Positions 32,944 through 44,470 of a DNA stretch of 64,000 bases are shown here, piece after piece. The stretch's first letter is position 1. Each line of letters opens with the position of its first letter. The translations under genes were made by a program, and so were the position numbers. The stretch covers positions 20,338,706 through 20,402,705 of the forward strand of contig JAVLUZ010000145.1 of assembly GCA_036768485.1 (NCBI GenBank), read 5' to 3'. This stretch comes from Mermis nigrescens (Eukaryota > Nematoda > Enoplea > Mermithida > Mermithidae). Under the pieces are notes generated by a model. The model did not search any database, was not told where the DNA came from, and worked only from the letters and a program-made list of their open reading frames with translations.

Positions 32944-33340
32944 TTGTCCGGTATCGTAGAGCTAAGTGTATGATAATAGTAATTGTTTAATGCATACCGC
33001 TTACGTGAATCGAGAACATTCGATCTGAGATAAAAGTCATTTCACTATTATGTTTAATTGATCGTTGTTTTTATTGTACTGTAATGGTCCTTGAGGCCAG
33101 GGTATAAAAGGTCGTGTTAGTTTCTGGCTTGTTTGGTTTTTTCGGTTGGTCGGTGATTCTCGACTGTACATAGTCATTTTTCTTTTACGTATTTGTTTTT
33201 CCCGGCTATAGGCCGTGTGTTATTCGTTGAATAAAAATATAGAAAACCAACCCAGTGGTTTCGGATATACCGAGGGTTAGGTCGGCCATCATCCCTTCGT
33301 CGAGGACTTCCACCCGCTTAGTGGACTGATAGGTAAATTC
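32944..33340 (+). promoter_or_regulatory. LTR-like promoter region, unassigned
   Basis: A TATA box in CAGGGTATAAAAGGTC (33100-33115), a start-like CTGGCTTG stretch and a poly(A) signal GAATAAAAATATAG at about 33229 follow one another as in an LTR. The stretch TGTAACTCGCGAGAGTTACA (32782) could be a left end, but I found no matching right end or target duplication. Confidence 0.35.
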
Positions 33341-33896
33341 CGTATGATAGTTTATTTCATTCGAAAATCATAATTTATTTCTCAAGCCTAAAATTGATCA
33401 AAACTATTATCTAATCTTTAAGGATGATTGATCAGCATAGAGCTCGTTGTTGTTGTTTTCATTGTTCAGCGTGCTACACAAATTAGGAACCAAAAACATT
33501 TCTGATCAGGTACTGATTGAAAATAAGTTAAATTACAACTTGAGCTTGAGATAGGTCAACTGACCTCCGCGGCAAATTCGAGACTAGGTAGGTAGCCTTA
33601 GGTCTTAGGGCGTAGCTGCTGAGATCACCCGACGAAAAGCAGCCAGCAATATTAGGGCTGAGGGGATCGAAGCCGTAAGGTCTGTAAGGGTCCAAAGATC
33701 GAAAGCCTTAGAGCCGCGCGATCGGGGCCAGCACTAAGCGCAGACTTAAGTACCTACGTACCTAGGTAAATCTCGAAGGTAATGTATCCGTCCCATGTCG
33801 ATTCTTTGTAGACATAAGGCGGCTCTACATTTACAAAAGCCATGGATTTGATTCCTTTACGTTTGTTTACTTAACCTTGCTTAGGTATATATTTTA

Positions 33897-34828
33897 AGCA
33901 AGAAAAATTCTCCAATGGAACAAAAAGGACGAATATACTTGGAATTGCAGGATTATTAAAGACATAAAAGTTGAGGGGACTAGGAAAACGTCACCTATGC
34001 GCTCAAAAAATCAGAAGATTCTGCTAAAAATCAGATTTCTCTAAGCAAGACAAAAATCGAAGTATATTCTATGGTCTACAGAAGGTAGCTGTGGCCACAA
34101 GGTAGCGTAAGGGGTTTCAGCTGGTTGCACCCATACGTGGGCGTAAGAGAGTTTGAGGGGTATGCACGCCCCAGAAGGCCAAATACCCCCCCCCTCCTCC
34201 AGAAACCAACATAACCCCGCAGAATTCAATCTTTAGAATTTTTTTGTTTTTTTTGCAATTTTTTGATGCCAATGAATATTGCTTGATGAGAAACGTTGGA
34301 AAATTGTTTTTTTCGCCAGACCACCATTTTTTGACCTTTGAACCTTCCGAAAAATCTTGCTAAAATGCCTTGAAGCAGGAGAAAGTGAACCTGCCTTACA
34401 TCATCTCATCACGCAAATGAATGCAATAGTGCCTAACAACGTGTTACTGCAGAGCCAGCCATATTAAACAGCATGATACGAATGTCATAATTCGCCTATT
34501 GAGCCTTTTAACTGAATATTGCTTAAATATTGTCATGAAAATATGGTACTGATTTCAAGCTGAATCGCTACTTATAACTTGGCCATGTCCTTCCAAGCTC
34601 TTCATCAAACAAGTGAAAAGCATTTCGAGAGGACGCCTTCTTTTTTCACAGGCCGAAGATTATACTTCGATTTTTGTGTTGCTTAGAGAAATCTAGTTTT
34701 AGCAGATTCTTATGATCTTTTGAGCGCATAGGTGACTTTTTCCTAGTCCTCTCTTTTTATATCTTTAATAATCCACAATTCCAAGTATATTCGTCCTTTT
34801 TGTTCCATCGGAACATTTTTCTTGCTAG
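33897..34828. mobile_element. J1 inverted-repeat element with nested A copy
   Basis: Arms of about 170 bp (33897-34070 and 34662-34828) are inverted copies: CAATGGAACAAAAAGGACGA versus TCGTCCTTTTTGTTCCATCG, and TTCTCTAAGCAA versus TTGCTTAGAGAA. The centre holds an A-family MITE. Confidence 0.75.
34132..34370 (-). mobile_element. A-family hAT MITE copy 15, right end lost
   Basis: Left end CATACGTGGGCGTAAG and typical body are present, but the terminal GCTGCCCACCTATG is missing. It is nested in the J1 inverted-repeat element. Confidence 0.7.
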
Positions 34829-35570
34829 AACCCTACTTTTAATTAGCATGATCTGAGTAAATCAATTAGTAAACACATACGGTGAAGTGCCGCAATAATG
34901 ACAGCAGTCCAAGAACGCAGAAAACAATATTGTTCTGAACATCAGCATTATATTTTTAACATGATCACCTTTTACCTTATTAAAACAGATCAAATGTTTT
35001 CTGCGTAAACTTCACGCATCTACCAGGTGTAAAGAACACTTACATTCAGATTCGTAACCCTCGTGTTACATGGCACATTCTAAAACAATTGAGCTGCTGC
35101 AACGGTTTTAGAACTAAAATAATTTTAAATGTAAAATTAGCATACCTACAGAGTGTAAAGAAAGCATGCAGTCAGATTCGTAATCCTGACCATACGGAAC
35201 ATATTTTGAAAAAGAATTACGTTTCGCAATGCTCTGGAAGTAAAATAAATATGTGGTGCAAAGTACACATCAGCAATAATTGAATAGTATAAACTTTACA
35301 TAACTACGGGGTGTAGAGAAAACTAACAGTCAGATTCGTAATTCTGACTTTACATAGAACATTTTGGAAAAATTTAAGCTTTTGCAAGGCTCTAGAGGTG
35401 AAGTTAATTTTCAGTGTAAACTTTACATGGCCACCAAGTGTAAAGAAGATTTAAGTTGATTCGCAACTCTCATATTAATCTGATATTACAATCAATATTT
35501 AAGAAAAAATTAACTTTTCACAATGGTCTGAAGACAAATAAATATTAAATGTAAGCACCTTATACCACTG
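34829..35570 (+). repeat. Dispersed duplication shared with 40831-41370
   Basis: Both stretches follow a J element and read TTTTAATTAG(C/T)ATGAT, then AACACATAC, then AATGACAGCAGT, in the same order with point changes and deletions, then the GTGTAAAG array. This indicates one larger ancestral unit (J element plus array) present twice. Confidence 0.6.
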
Positions 35571-35580
35571 TTTAAGTGTA
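35027..35580 (+). repeat. Minisatellite-like array, units of roughly 127-157 bp
   Basis: Four to five diverged units, each starting GTGTAAAGAAA and containing CAGATTCGTAATTCTGA (a near-palindrome) and a GTAAACTTTACA end. Unit starts near 35028, 35155, 35312, 35440 and 35575. The same unit recurs at 41029-41360 and 43445-44480. Confidence 0.65.
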
Positions 35581-35619
35581 AACAAATGCGCCTAACTGAC
35601 GTTGCTGTGACTCTGCGCC

Positions 35620-36570
35620 CTTCGAAACTCTTTATTTTTATTTATTATCGACTTATCCCGACTTCTAAACGGGGAAAAGCGAACAAAAAAGGACAAAAAT
35701 GTATTTTTCCACTATCCATCACATTGCAAACTTTAAGAATCCTAACTTAACTTCCTATTGATTTTAAAGAAACTCGGTTTAGGCCACTTTGTAGCATTTG
35801 AATCGTAGTACATTTATGTGGAGAAAACTTCCTGTTCCACATTCGATTTGAGATATTGAACAATCAAAAAGGGGAAAAACATGTTTTTTCCGTTCAATCT
35901 TTCACTCTCATTTCGAACTTTACACCTCAGAAATAACTCAATATTGAGTTTTTTCAATGCAGTTTGCTGAGACGGGTAGCCTTTTGAACCTACTCTATTT
36001 TATTCTATTCAACTTGCCTCGACTTACAAGCGGAGAAGTTGGCGGAAGAAACGCTATCCACTAGAGTGTAAACTTTAAACCCCTATATCTAACTCCGTAT
36101 TTAGTGCAAAAAAGTTTGCATATAAGCCAACGGTAGTTCTTGGGTCTATAGTGCATTTCCGCCAGAAAAATTTTTTGGGGGCACATATTCAGAGTTATTG
36201 GCAGACAGAAAGAAGTAAACAATGACGACAAAAATCGTCGTTACACCACCAGATTCGTATACTCTTTACACTTCCCCTCGAGAACTAATGCAAAATTCAA
36301 AAAACAAAAAATTAGCCATCTAGAGAATTTTATCTTCTGCAATTCTATGCCATTATTGTTTGAGGCGTTTAAGCTGAGTTGTGCACAAGCCGGGCGTGAA
36401 AACCGTCACAGGTTTGTCTATGTTATAACGTACGCTAAAACTTTACACGCTCACTACAAAGTCGGTATCGACTGTAAAGTAAAAAACGGTACATCCGGTT
36501 TTTTGATTATCTACCTTTTGACAACAAATTGCGCCTCCAAAAATGTCTCACTGTTGCTGTAGGGGGCCCT
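35620..36570. repeat. Diverged relative of the 42.7-44.7 kb repeat block
   Basis: Shares GGTTTAGGCCACTTTGTAGC, the CTTTACACGCTCAC..GGTATCGACTGTAAAG stretch and TTATCTACCTTTTGA with 42826-44640. No gene seen. Confidence 0.5.
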
Positions 36571-37284
36571 CATATGTAGGGATACCCAAGTATATTACAG
36601 GTACGCGCTAACGCGCTACCTATGATTTCAGAATTTTGTTCAGATCAGTGATTCAGCATTTTATCCACGATCTTGTTTCGACGACATGATCAGCTTCTCT
36701 CATTCTGAACAGACTATGACTGGCAGTGACGATAGTAGATGCAAAGCATTACCGGCCTGATAAGGTGGCCTGCATGAGTGATCAGCTAGAAAGCTCTCTT
36801 GTGCCAGAATGGCCTCAAAAACTGGTTTAAATGCTAAATAGGTGCGAGCTACGTTATTTTACAGTATCTAATGATTTTTCAAACTTTTTGCGGAAAACTT
36901 GTCGTTTTAATTAGTTTCGGCTTTATTCTGTTTTATTCTCTTGAAAAATTTTTAATTTTCCCATTCTGGTGCCTTGACTCGAAACCATATGAGCATGTCT
37001 GGTAAGCGTTTAAAAGTTAAGGGATCGCATTTAAGATCTACCTTATCGCAATGGCGCTTATGGGATGATATTGGAAGTCAAACATCTATAGACACCTATT
37101 TTAAATTCAGAGAAATACATTTGCTAATATTGCTGAGTTTAATTATGCTTCTACGCAGCGTGGCCATGATGCCGAAATTGGCTAAACAAATCGAGAGCCT
37201 GATAATTTATTGAACTTTCTTTCTGTCATGACTATTACTGCGCTCTCAGAAGTTGTTGAAAAAAGTAGAGTGTTCCCTATCGGC

Positions 37285-37500
37285 CAAACGTGGGCGTGGG
37301 GGGTTTGACGGGGTAATGCACCCCAACCCCAAAAACCAAAGTACCCTCCGTTTTTTCGCAATTTTTTAATGCCAATGGATAGTGCTCGATGAGAAACGTT
37401 GAAGAATGGTTTTTTTCACCCTACCACCATTCTGAAGACACTTTTTTATCTTTGAGAAATCTTGCACACTCCCCCTAGAATTTTGGCGCTGCCCACCTAT
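37285..37500 (-). mobile_element. A-family hAT MITE copy 16
   Basis: Body and both ends (CAAACGTGGGCGTGG, GCTGCCCACCTAT) match the family; flanks have diverged and no clear duplication is left. Confidence 0.7.
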
Positions 37501-38851
37501 CATTGTTCAAAAGATGCTTGCTTTGCGAGAATAGAATTTTTACTACAATTTCCTTACCGACAATTAATCAATTTGTACCGCAACTTACTTGGGCCAAAAT
37601 GACGCTAAAAACTCGGTACAAATACTGTACAATAGTTTTAAAACTAAGTTAATCTCTTATTTCTCGTCAATTTCAAGAAATTTTGAAGAAAGTTTTTCAT
37701 TTTCATCTGTTTTTAGTCTTTATTTTGCCTCATTCTTAAAAAATTTCCTATTTGTCTCCTCCTGAGCGATCTAATCTAGACTCCTCAACCGGTCTCACAT
37801 TCAGTACTTTGCAAAACGAAAGATACAAAAAATTTTCATTTAATGTTGCTGGTCGTTCCGAGTGTTTCATTTGTCATATATCGCGTGAAATTTATGTTTT
37901 TAGACCTAGGTTGTATGGTCGATTTCAATTTTTGACGATATTTTTTTCACTTGTAAGTTTTTGAGGGCACACTAACCAAATCTTACGCTCATTTTCCCAT
38001 TTCTACAATAGGAAATTGCATAGGAATTTTAAAGAATTGATTTAATGGAACAGGGTTCGAAGTAACATCCCTTACCATCTTCGAAAGACTTCGCATCCCT
38101 TAAACTAAGACAATCAAGGTCAAGCAAAGTTATACCAACGATGAAAAAAACGAGGGCTGGAGATGCCAGCGTCATTGTTTTACGGAACAGGGTTAGAGAA
38201 TCAGCTACAAATTGAAAAGTGATTACTGAAGACTATGGATCTCATCCGTCCATGTTGACTTTATAGAAAGCTTTACGGAAATTTATGCGCATTTAAAGAA
38301 AGCGAACGGTTATTGTGATTAGCATATGTTTCTATTGACCTTATTTTATGATTTGCATTTTAATTGAGCATATGAAAAACAGTAAAGACACGCGAGGACC
38401 ACATTTCATTCAGGGGCTGGTAAGGGACTTATTTACTCAAGCCGATCGTTCTCCATAGCGTAATGTATAGTCACGACGACACGAGAAAGTTATCTCACTT
38501 TATTTGCCTTTATTTTAAATCGCGAATGCTTTGCTGCTGCTACGTCATATCGTCGCATTAGCGCTTTAGACTGTAGAGTGTATAGAGGGTGTTTTAGTGT
38601 CTGCTTCATTTCTTTTTAATAAATAAATTTATTTAATATCGTAACCATATCTTTTTTCTTATTTCTCATCTCTTCTTTTTCTTTGGCCTCTTTTAAAAAA
38701 GTTGTACAATCAATTCTGAGGTAATTTCCGAATTGGGGTAGGGGAGGTGTTTGGATCCTGGGATTCAAACTTTCCCAGACCTACCCCCCACACCCATCCG
38801 TCTCTCTACCCTTCTTTATCACATCATTTACAAGAACGCTGGGCTCATAAC

Positions 38852-39073
38852 CATACGTGGGCAGCACCGGAAATTCTGGGAGGGAGGGGGGCAAAATTTT
38901 TCAAAGGTCAAAAAATGGCCTTAAACAGGATGGTATCATGAAAAAACGCCATTTTTAAACGTTTTTTATCGAGCACTATCCATTGGCATCAGAAAATTGA
39001 GAAAAAAACAAAAAAGATTTAATAAAATTGAATTCTGGGGGTATTTTACCTCAAACCCCCACGCCCAGGTGTG
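38852..39073 (+). mobile_element. A-family hAT MITE copy 17
   Basis: CATACGTGGGCAGC to CGCCCAGGTGTG with the exact duplication CTCATAAC. Confidence 0.85.
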
Positions 39074-39114
39074 CTCATAACTCTATCTTATGGTGTCCGG
39101 CAAATTTATCGTGG

Positions 39115-39245
39115 GAAATTCTTCATGAGAAAATTCATCGTGACTAAATTAATCGTGAAGTTAAATTCATCGTCTGGAAAATTCATCGTCTGGAAAATTC
39201 ATCGTCAGAATTTGTCTTGAGGTCAAAATCATCGTCTTTAAACTG
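39115..39245 (+). repeat. Degenerate minisatellite, unit about 16-18 bp
   Basis: Repeats of AAAATTCATCGTCTGG with variants (AAATTAATCGTGAAG, AAAATTCATCGTCAG), lying between an A-family MITE and the MULE remnant. Confidence 0.75.
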
Positions 39246-39342
39246 TTTTATGGAAAATACGTCGCCAAAACAGAGTACGGGAATAAAAGTGCTATACTTT
39301 ATTGTCAAAATGAAACAAAAAATGGATAGGAGAAAAACATTA

Positions 39343-39600
39343 CTAAAAGTTGAATTTATGGGCTAAGCCTCGAAGATAATCCATTCTATCCTGGTTATCA
39401 TAGTCTTGAACAATACTTAAACGCGAAGAGCAGTGTCCGATAATATCTGTTGGCAGCAGGAGGATGAGCACCAGCTAGTAAATATTGTTAAATTTTTCCT
39501 TCATTCAATGCTTGTTCGTCTTTTAATGCTGAAATAAATTTCCATATTGTCGGGTGGCTAGCTCCAATTAGCTCGCCGAACGCATCATGTTATCCTTCAC
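39343..39600 (-). pseudogene. Degraded MULE-type transposase C-terminus
   Basis: Reading the - strand in pieces gives DAFGELIGASHPTIWKFISA, LKDEQALNEGKI, a stop, QYLLAGAHPP, then after a frame change IVQDYDNQDRMDYLRGLAHK FNF and a stop. This order (HPTIWKFI..LK.EQ.LNE.KI..LAG..PP..Y...IV.DY...DYLRG.AH) is the C-terminal end of MULE transposase-like proteins, often linked to FLYWCH zinc fingers, in invertebrates. At least one stop and one frame change make it non-functional. The open frame continues upstream to about 39870 without motifs I know, and is cut by the GGTTGCTCGACT element at 39873. Confidence 0.6.
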
Positions 39601-39872
39601 AGAAATCCTTTGTTTTTGGTGGTCCGACAAGAGCAGCATTGTAACAATTCCAAAAAGAGTGGGAAAATCGTCGAAGGCCTGCATTAGGGCCGATTTGGTC
39701 TGCCAATCCATGTATTCTATCACAGCCGCTTCCTTGACAAATAAATGACCCGAATCAACTAATTTTGCTTTCTCTTTCTCACTAGGCAAATATTCGGGCG
39801 GCATGACAACAGAATCAACAAAAACTACTTGAATAGACAGGCAGAAATCAAAGAATGACCTCTTGTTGACTC

Positions 39873-40078
39873 CAGGGCCCGGTTGCTCGACTTCAACTTT
39901 GATAAAGGCTAACGATTAAAAATCAATTTTTAATGGTCGGCCGGTTACTCGGCTTTACCTTAACGCCAACGACCATTAAGATTCCCTTAACATAACCATT
40001 AATCGTTAAGGTAAAACCTTAACTGATGGATTCGTTAAGGTTCGTAAAAAAGCGGGTTACTCGACTTGATCATTAATT
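39873..40078 (+). repeat. GGTTGCTCGACT repeat element, short copy
   Basis: Same CAGGGCCCGGTTGCTCGACT start and GCGGGTTACTCGACTTG near the right side. It interrupts the frame that continues upstream from the MULE remnant and abuts the J2 element. Confidence 0.6.
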
Positions 40079-40080
40079 AA

Positions 40081-40830
40081 CTAGCAAAGAAAAATGCTCC
40101 GATGGAACAAAAAAGATGAATATACTTGGAATTGTGGATTATTAAGGATGTAAAAGGATGGGACTAGGAAAAATCTACCTAAAGTCGCAAAATCTGCTAA
40201 AAATCACACTTTCTCTAAGCAACGCAAAAAATCGAAGTATATTCTGCAGCCTCTAAAAAGTGTCTTTTTAAATAATGTTCAAAGTTTCAGATAAGAGTGT
40301 ATAAACGAAATCTGTAATGTTTATTTTTTTAAATTAATGGCAAGTAGCAACGCTGACTAGCTTCGTATCCTGATCGATAGAAAATTAAGTGGTATTGTAT
40401 TTAAAGTTGTTTTATTTTGTTCTGAGCATTAAAGCAAGCAAAGCAGCGGCCGATTGATTAGTGCACAATCCTTAAGGGCATGCTAGTGTACCTACATCTA
40501 GTCTGTTTCAAGTCAACTTAAGTGTTTCCTACTGTTTTAAACCATTCATTCAATTGGCTTAGAAAGACAGTTAGTTTACTCAACATCATTTCCCATAGCT
40601 ACTGCGTAGCTAATGTGCTGCTTTCAATCATTTTTGGTTAAATATTTATTTTAATCTGTTGGCCGCAGAATATACTTCGATTTTTGCGTTGCTTAGAGAA
40701 AGTGTGATTTTTAGCAGATTTTGCGACTTTAGGTAGATTTTTCCTAGTCCCATCCTTTTACATCCTTAATAATCCACAATTCCAAGTATATTCATCTTTT
40801 TTGTTCCATCGGAGCATTTTTCTTTGCTAG
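40081..40830. mobile_element. J2 inverted-repeat element (750 bp)
   Basis: Starts CTAGCAAAGAAAAATGCTCC and ends GGAGCATTTTTCTTTGCTAG; arms of about 165 bp match nearly perfectly, loop about 420 bp. No coding capacity seen. Target duplication not evident. Confidence 0.8.
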
Positions 40831-41370
40831 TACCCCGCTTTTAATTAGTATGATTTGAGTACATCAGTCAGTAAACACATACAGTAACATGCCATTATAA
40901 TGACAGCAGTACGAGAACACGGAAAGCAATACTGTTCTTAACATCAGCATTATCCTTCTCAAACAAGACAACCTTACATTATTTTAACAGATCAAAGTTT
41001 TTCAGCATTAACTTTACGCAAATTTCAAGTGTAAGGAACACTAACGCTCAGATTTGGAAGTAAAATAAATTTGTAGTATAAACTACATTTTAACAACAAT
41101 ATGATTAGTGCAAATTTAACACAACTACTAGGTGTAGAGAAAACTAATAGTCAGATTCTCAATTCTGATTTTACGTAGAACATTTTGAAAAAATTAAGCT
41201 TCCGCAAGGCTCTAGAACAAGAGTTGAGTTAATAGGCAGTGTAAACTTTACACAACCACAGAGTTTAAAAGAAAATTTCAGTCGGATTCGTTATTCTGAT
41301 ATTACGATCAACATTTATGAAAAAATTAAGTCTCCGCAATGGCCCAAGGACAAATAAATATCAGATGTGT
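40831..41370 (+). repeat. Second copy of the J-linked duplication
   Basis: Counterpart of 34829-35570, shorter by loss of about one and a half array units. Confidence 0.6.
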
Positions 41371-41925
41371 TAACGTAGACTCAAGCAACGTTCACTTCGC
41401 TTACTTAACCCGAAATTTCAAGCTTATGCGCTCACACTGGGGTTCTCGCCCTTCTTAGGAGGTCGATCACCAGCCGGCGATTCGGGGGTAAGCGGCCCGG
41501 CCTATTCAAGGTAGCCCGTCCCTCTACGCACGCACCTAGTGAAACTTACTTACTTAACCCCTTTGAGATTAAGTACCTAATTAAAGTAAGTTCCCCGGAA
41601 ACCTAATTGAGGCTCAAAAAGATTATTATTTAACTTGTTTTGGACCGAAATCCGGTGCTTGAAAATATTAAGGGTTCCTAAGTATAGTGTAGCACAAGGA
41701 CAGAATTCAACAGCACGGAAATTCAACCGAGCCCAGCATCGTTAATTAAATAATTAATTTTTACAATATTTTTGGACAGAAAAATTATGAAGCAATTAAA
41801 AAGCAATAGCATGGTGGATACATGCTGCTGACCGTCGTGTTACGCTAATCGGGTAAAATCAAACAACAAGGCACAAAGCCCTGCCAAAGGCATACAACAA
41901 CTGATGCCAATTGGCACAAACACGA

Positions 41926-42123
41926 ATGATAAAAAACAAAGCGTACGGCGAAAAGAAGCGTGCACACTACGCAGGAAAACTAGCAGACGAGTTCTGCAGC
42001 CAAGCAGATAAAAAGGCACGTACGGAGTCTGCTCACGTACGGCGACGAAAAGAAAAAAAGATACGCTCAGCGCGGAAGCTGGCGGAGAGGCTCTCAGGCT
42101 CAAAAACTAATTGTAAAATGTAA
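41926..42123 (+). CDS. Unrecognised basic 65-residue open frame
   Basis: MIKNKAYGEKKRAHYAGKLA and onward, with RRRKEKKIRSARKLAERL near the end; about a third Lys/Arg. More balanced in base composition than its surroundings. No clear acceptor or homologue recognised; it may be a chance frame in a repeat. Confidence 0.2.
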   Translation: MIKNKAYGEKKRAHYAGKLADEFCSQADKKARTESAHVRRRKEKKIRSARKLAERLSGSKTNCKM

Positions 42124-42263
42124 AATCTTAAAGTGCCGTCAAAACTGCGCTCGCACGCAGTTTTAACTGATGCGGAAAAAGAGGTGTATCAACACGAACC
42201 AAGAGATAGAAAAGGATCTATGAATACGACAATAGGCCTATGGGCAAAAGCTTACGGTAAAGG

Positions 42264-42454
42264 CAGTGGCGAATCTAGGATTTTCCTAAGGGGGGGGCGG
42301 TACCCCTAAGGAGGGGGGCGGAACCCTGACTTGGGCGGAAAAATTAGCCGTTTTAACCCGAAAATCGCTAAAAATCGCTTAAAAATGCTTAATTTTGCGC
42401 ACTTTTTTAGGCCAATGGGGGAGGCGCGCCCGCCCCCCCACTAATCCGCCAGTG
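42264..42454 (+). mobile_element. G-family hAT MITE (191 bp)
   Basis: Ends CAGTGGCGAATCTAGG and CTAATCCGCCAGTG with the exact 8-bp duplication GGTAAAGG. CAGTGGCG ends are classical for hAT MITEs. Confidence 0.88.
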
Positions 42455-42913
42455 GGTAAAGGTATGTACAAACGAGACAGGCACAAATATGAGACACACA
42501 CATATGATCTTCTAACACACGTAAGATATGATAACACACATACCAATTCGTACTCAAGTCGCATTAAGCCCGAGTACCCATTTTCCTATCCCGGATTTTG
42601 ATTGAAAATATGTGTGGGAATGGAATGAAAAATATGATAATTTTTAGGGGAAGGTGGTCCCGGGCGACTCACTTAAGCGTTGCGCTTAACGGTCGTGTAC
42701 GTGCGTATGGAAATTGAGCACAAGAATGTACATCTGGGGCAATCAATCGGTTTTTTTCATCTGTTTCAAAAAAACCCAAACCGATTTTTTTCCCAAAAAA
42801 TTTTTTCAGTGTAAAGTTTACAAACATAAGTTTGGCACATACAAACGTACTACAATCAAAGGGCTACAAACTGGCCCAAACCGAATTTATTTACACTCCA
42901 CTTTCTCTGTTCA

Positions 42914-43060
42914 GAAGTCGGGAGAGGTCGAATAGGATAAAAATAAAGTAATTTCTAAGGGGTGGCGAACAAAAATATGAAGTGAAGAAGTCGGGAGAGG
43001 TCGAATAGGATAAAAATAAAGTACTTTTTAAGGGGTGGCGAACAAAAAATATGGACAAAC
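42914..43060 (+). repeat. Two-copy tandem repeat, period 73 bp
   Basis: GAAGTCGGGAGAGGTCGAAT at 42914 and 42987, followed in both by AGGATAAAAATAAAGTA and GGGGTGGCGAACAAAAA. Outer flanks 42826-42900 and 43120-43195 are inverted copies of each other (GGGCTACAAACTGGCCCAAA). Confidence 0.8.
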
Positions 43061-43545
43061 ACGTATTTTTCACTGTCCACCACATTGTAAACTTCAAAAT
43101 CTGAACGAACGCCCCATTGAGTGTAAATAAATTCGGTTTGGGCCAGTTTGTAGCCCTTTGATTGTAGTACGTTTGTATGTGCCAAACTTATGTTCCGCGA
43201 AATATTTGATATGATTTACCAATTAAATACGAAAAACCTGTTTTTTCGCCTATTTTACACCTCAGATTTCGAACTTTACACCCGCATAAACAACTCAATA
43301 TTACGTTTTTTTGAACGCGGTTTGCTTCGACGTGTAGCCCTTAAAAGTTACTTTATATTTATCTATTTAAATTATCTTAACTCATAACCGAAAAAGTTGG
43401 CAGAGAAATCTTGGACAAAATCTGTTTTTTACTCATCCACTAGAAGTGTAAAGTTTAAACCCCTGGTACTGTGTATTAATTGTAGAAAGTTTGAAGGTCA
43501 GATTCGTTATTCTGACCTCACAGAGAACATTTTAAAAAAAATTAT

Positions 43546-44470
43546 CATCCACGACGCTCTGGGCGGAAAAAATTTTTCAGTGTAAAGTTTACACCTGCAC
43601 TAATAACGCAATATTGATTGTAAAGAAACAAAATAAATTTTGACGTGTAGCGCTTAAGACGAGGCAGATTTTAAAGGTAGTTACCACGTTCTTTCTACTA
43701 AGTGGAGAATATGGCAGGGAAAAAAATATTTTTTGTCTCAGACTCTTTACAATAAACCGCCTCTAAATTCGAAAATATTACTTTTTAAGAAAAAATAAAA
43801 AAAGTTTCTCCTAGATTTTATAACCATCTACCTTTTGAAACCAATCAGACTGCATAGAATGTAAAACTGAGTTAGATATGCTCTTGCACATGAAAACAGT
43901 AAAAAACCGTCTAATTTACACTCCTGTGCAACAACCAATGAGTGTAAAGAAATTTTAAGACCAGATTCGTAACCTACTAATTAGGGAAAACATTTTTAAA
44001 AAATTCATCATCCACGACGCTATGGGCGGAAAAAAATGTTTTCCAGTGTAAAGTTTACACTTGCACTAATAACCGCAATATTGATTGTAAAAAAACAAAA
44101 TAAATTTTGACATGTAGCGCTTAAGACGAGGCACATTTTAAGGGTAGTTACCACGTTTTGTCTACCAAGTGGAGAATATGGCAGGAAAATTTTTTTTGTC
44201 TTAGACTCTTTACAATAAACCGCCTCTAAATTCGAGAATATTACTTTTGAAAAAAAAATTAAAAAAGTCTCCCCTAGATTTTTTAATCGTCTACATTTTG
44301 AAACCAATCAGACTGCATAGAATGTAAAACTGAGTTAGATATGCTTGGCCACATGAAAACTGTAAAAAAACCGTCTAATTTACACTCCTGTGAAACAACC
44401 AATGAGTGTAAAGAAATTTTAAGACCAGATTCGTAACCTACTAATTAGTGGAAAACATTTTTTAAAAAAA
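43546..44470 (+). repeat. Tandem duplication, period 463 bp
   Basis: CATCCACGACGCTCTGGGCG at 43546 and CATCCACGACGCTATGGGCG at 44009 begin two units nearly identical to the end (CGTAACCTACTAATTAG). Both carry the GTGTAAAGTTTACAC palindrome. High identity means it is recent. Confidence 0.8.

Noticed and set aside
36974..37213. A 79-residue frame beginning with a basic segment
   Set aside because: I looked for DNA-binding or transposase motifs and found none; it borders repeat DNA and is not supported by splice sites.
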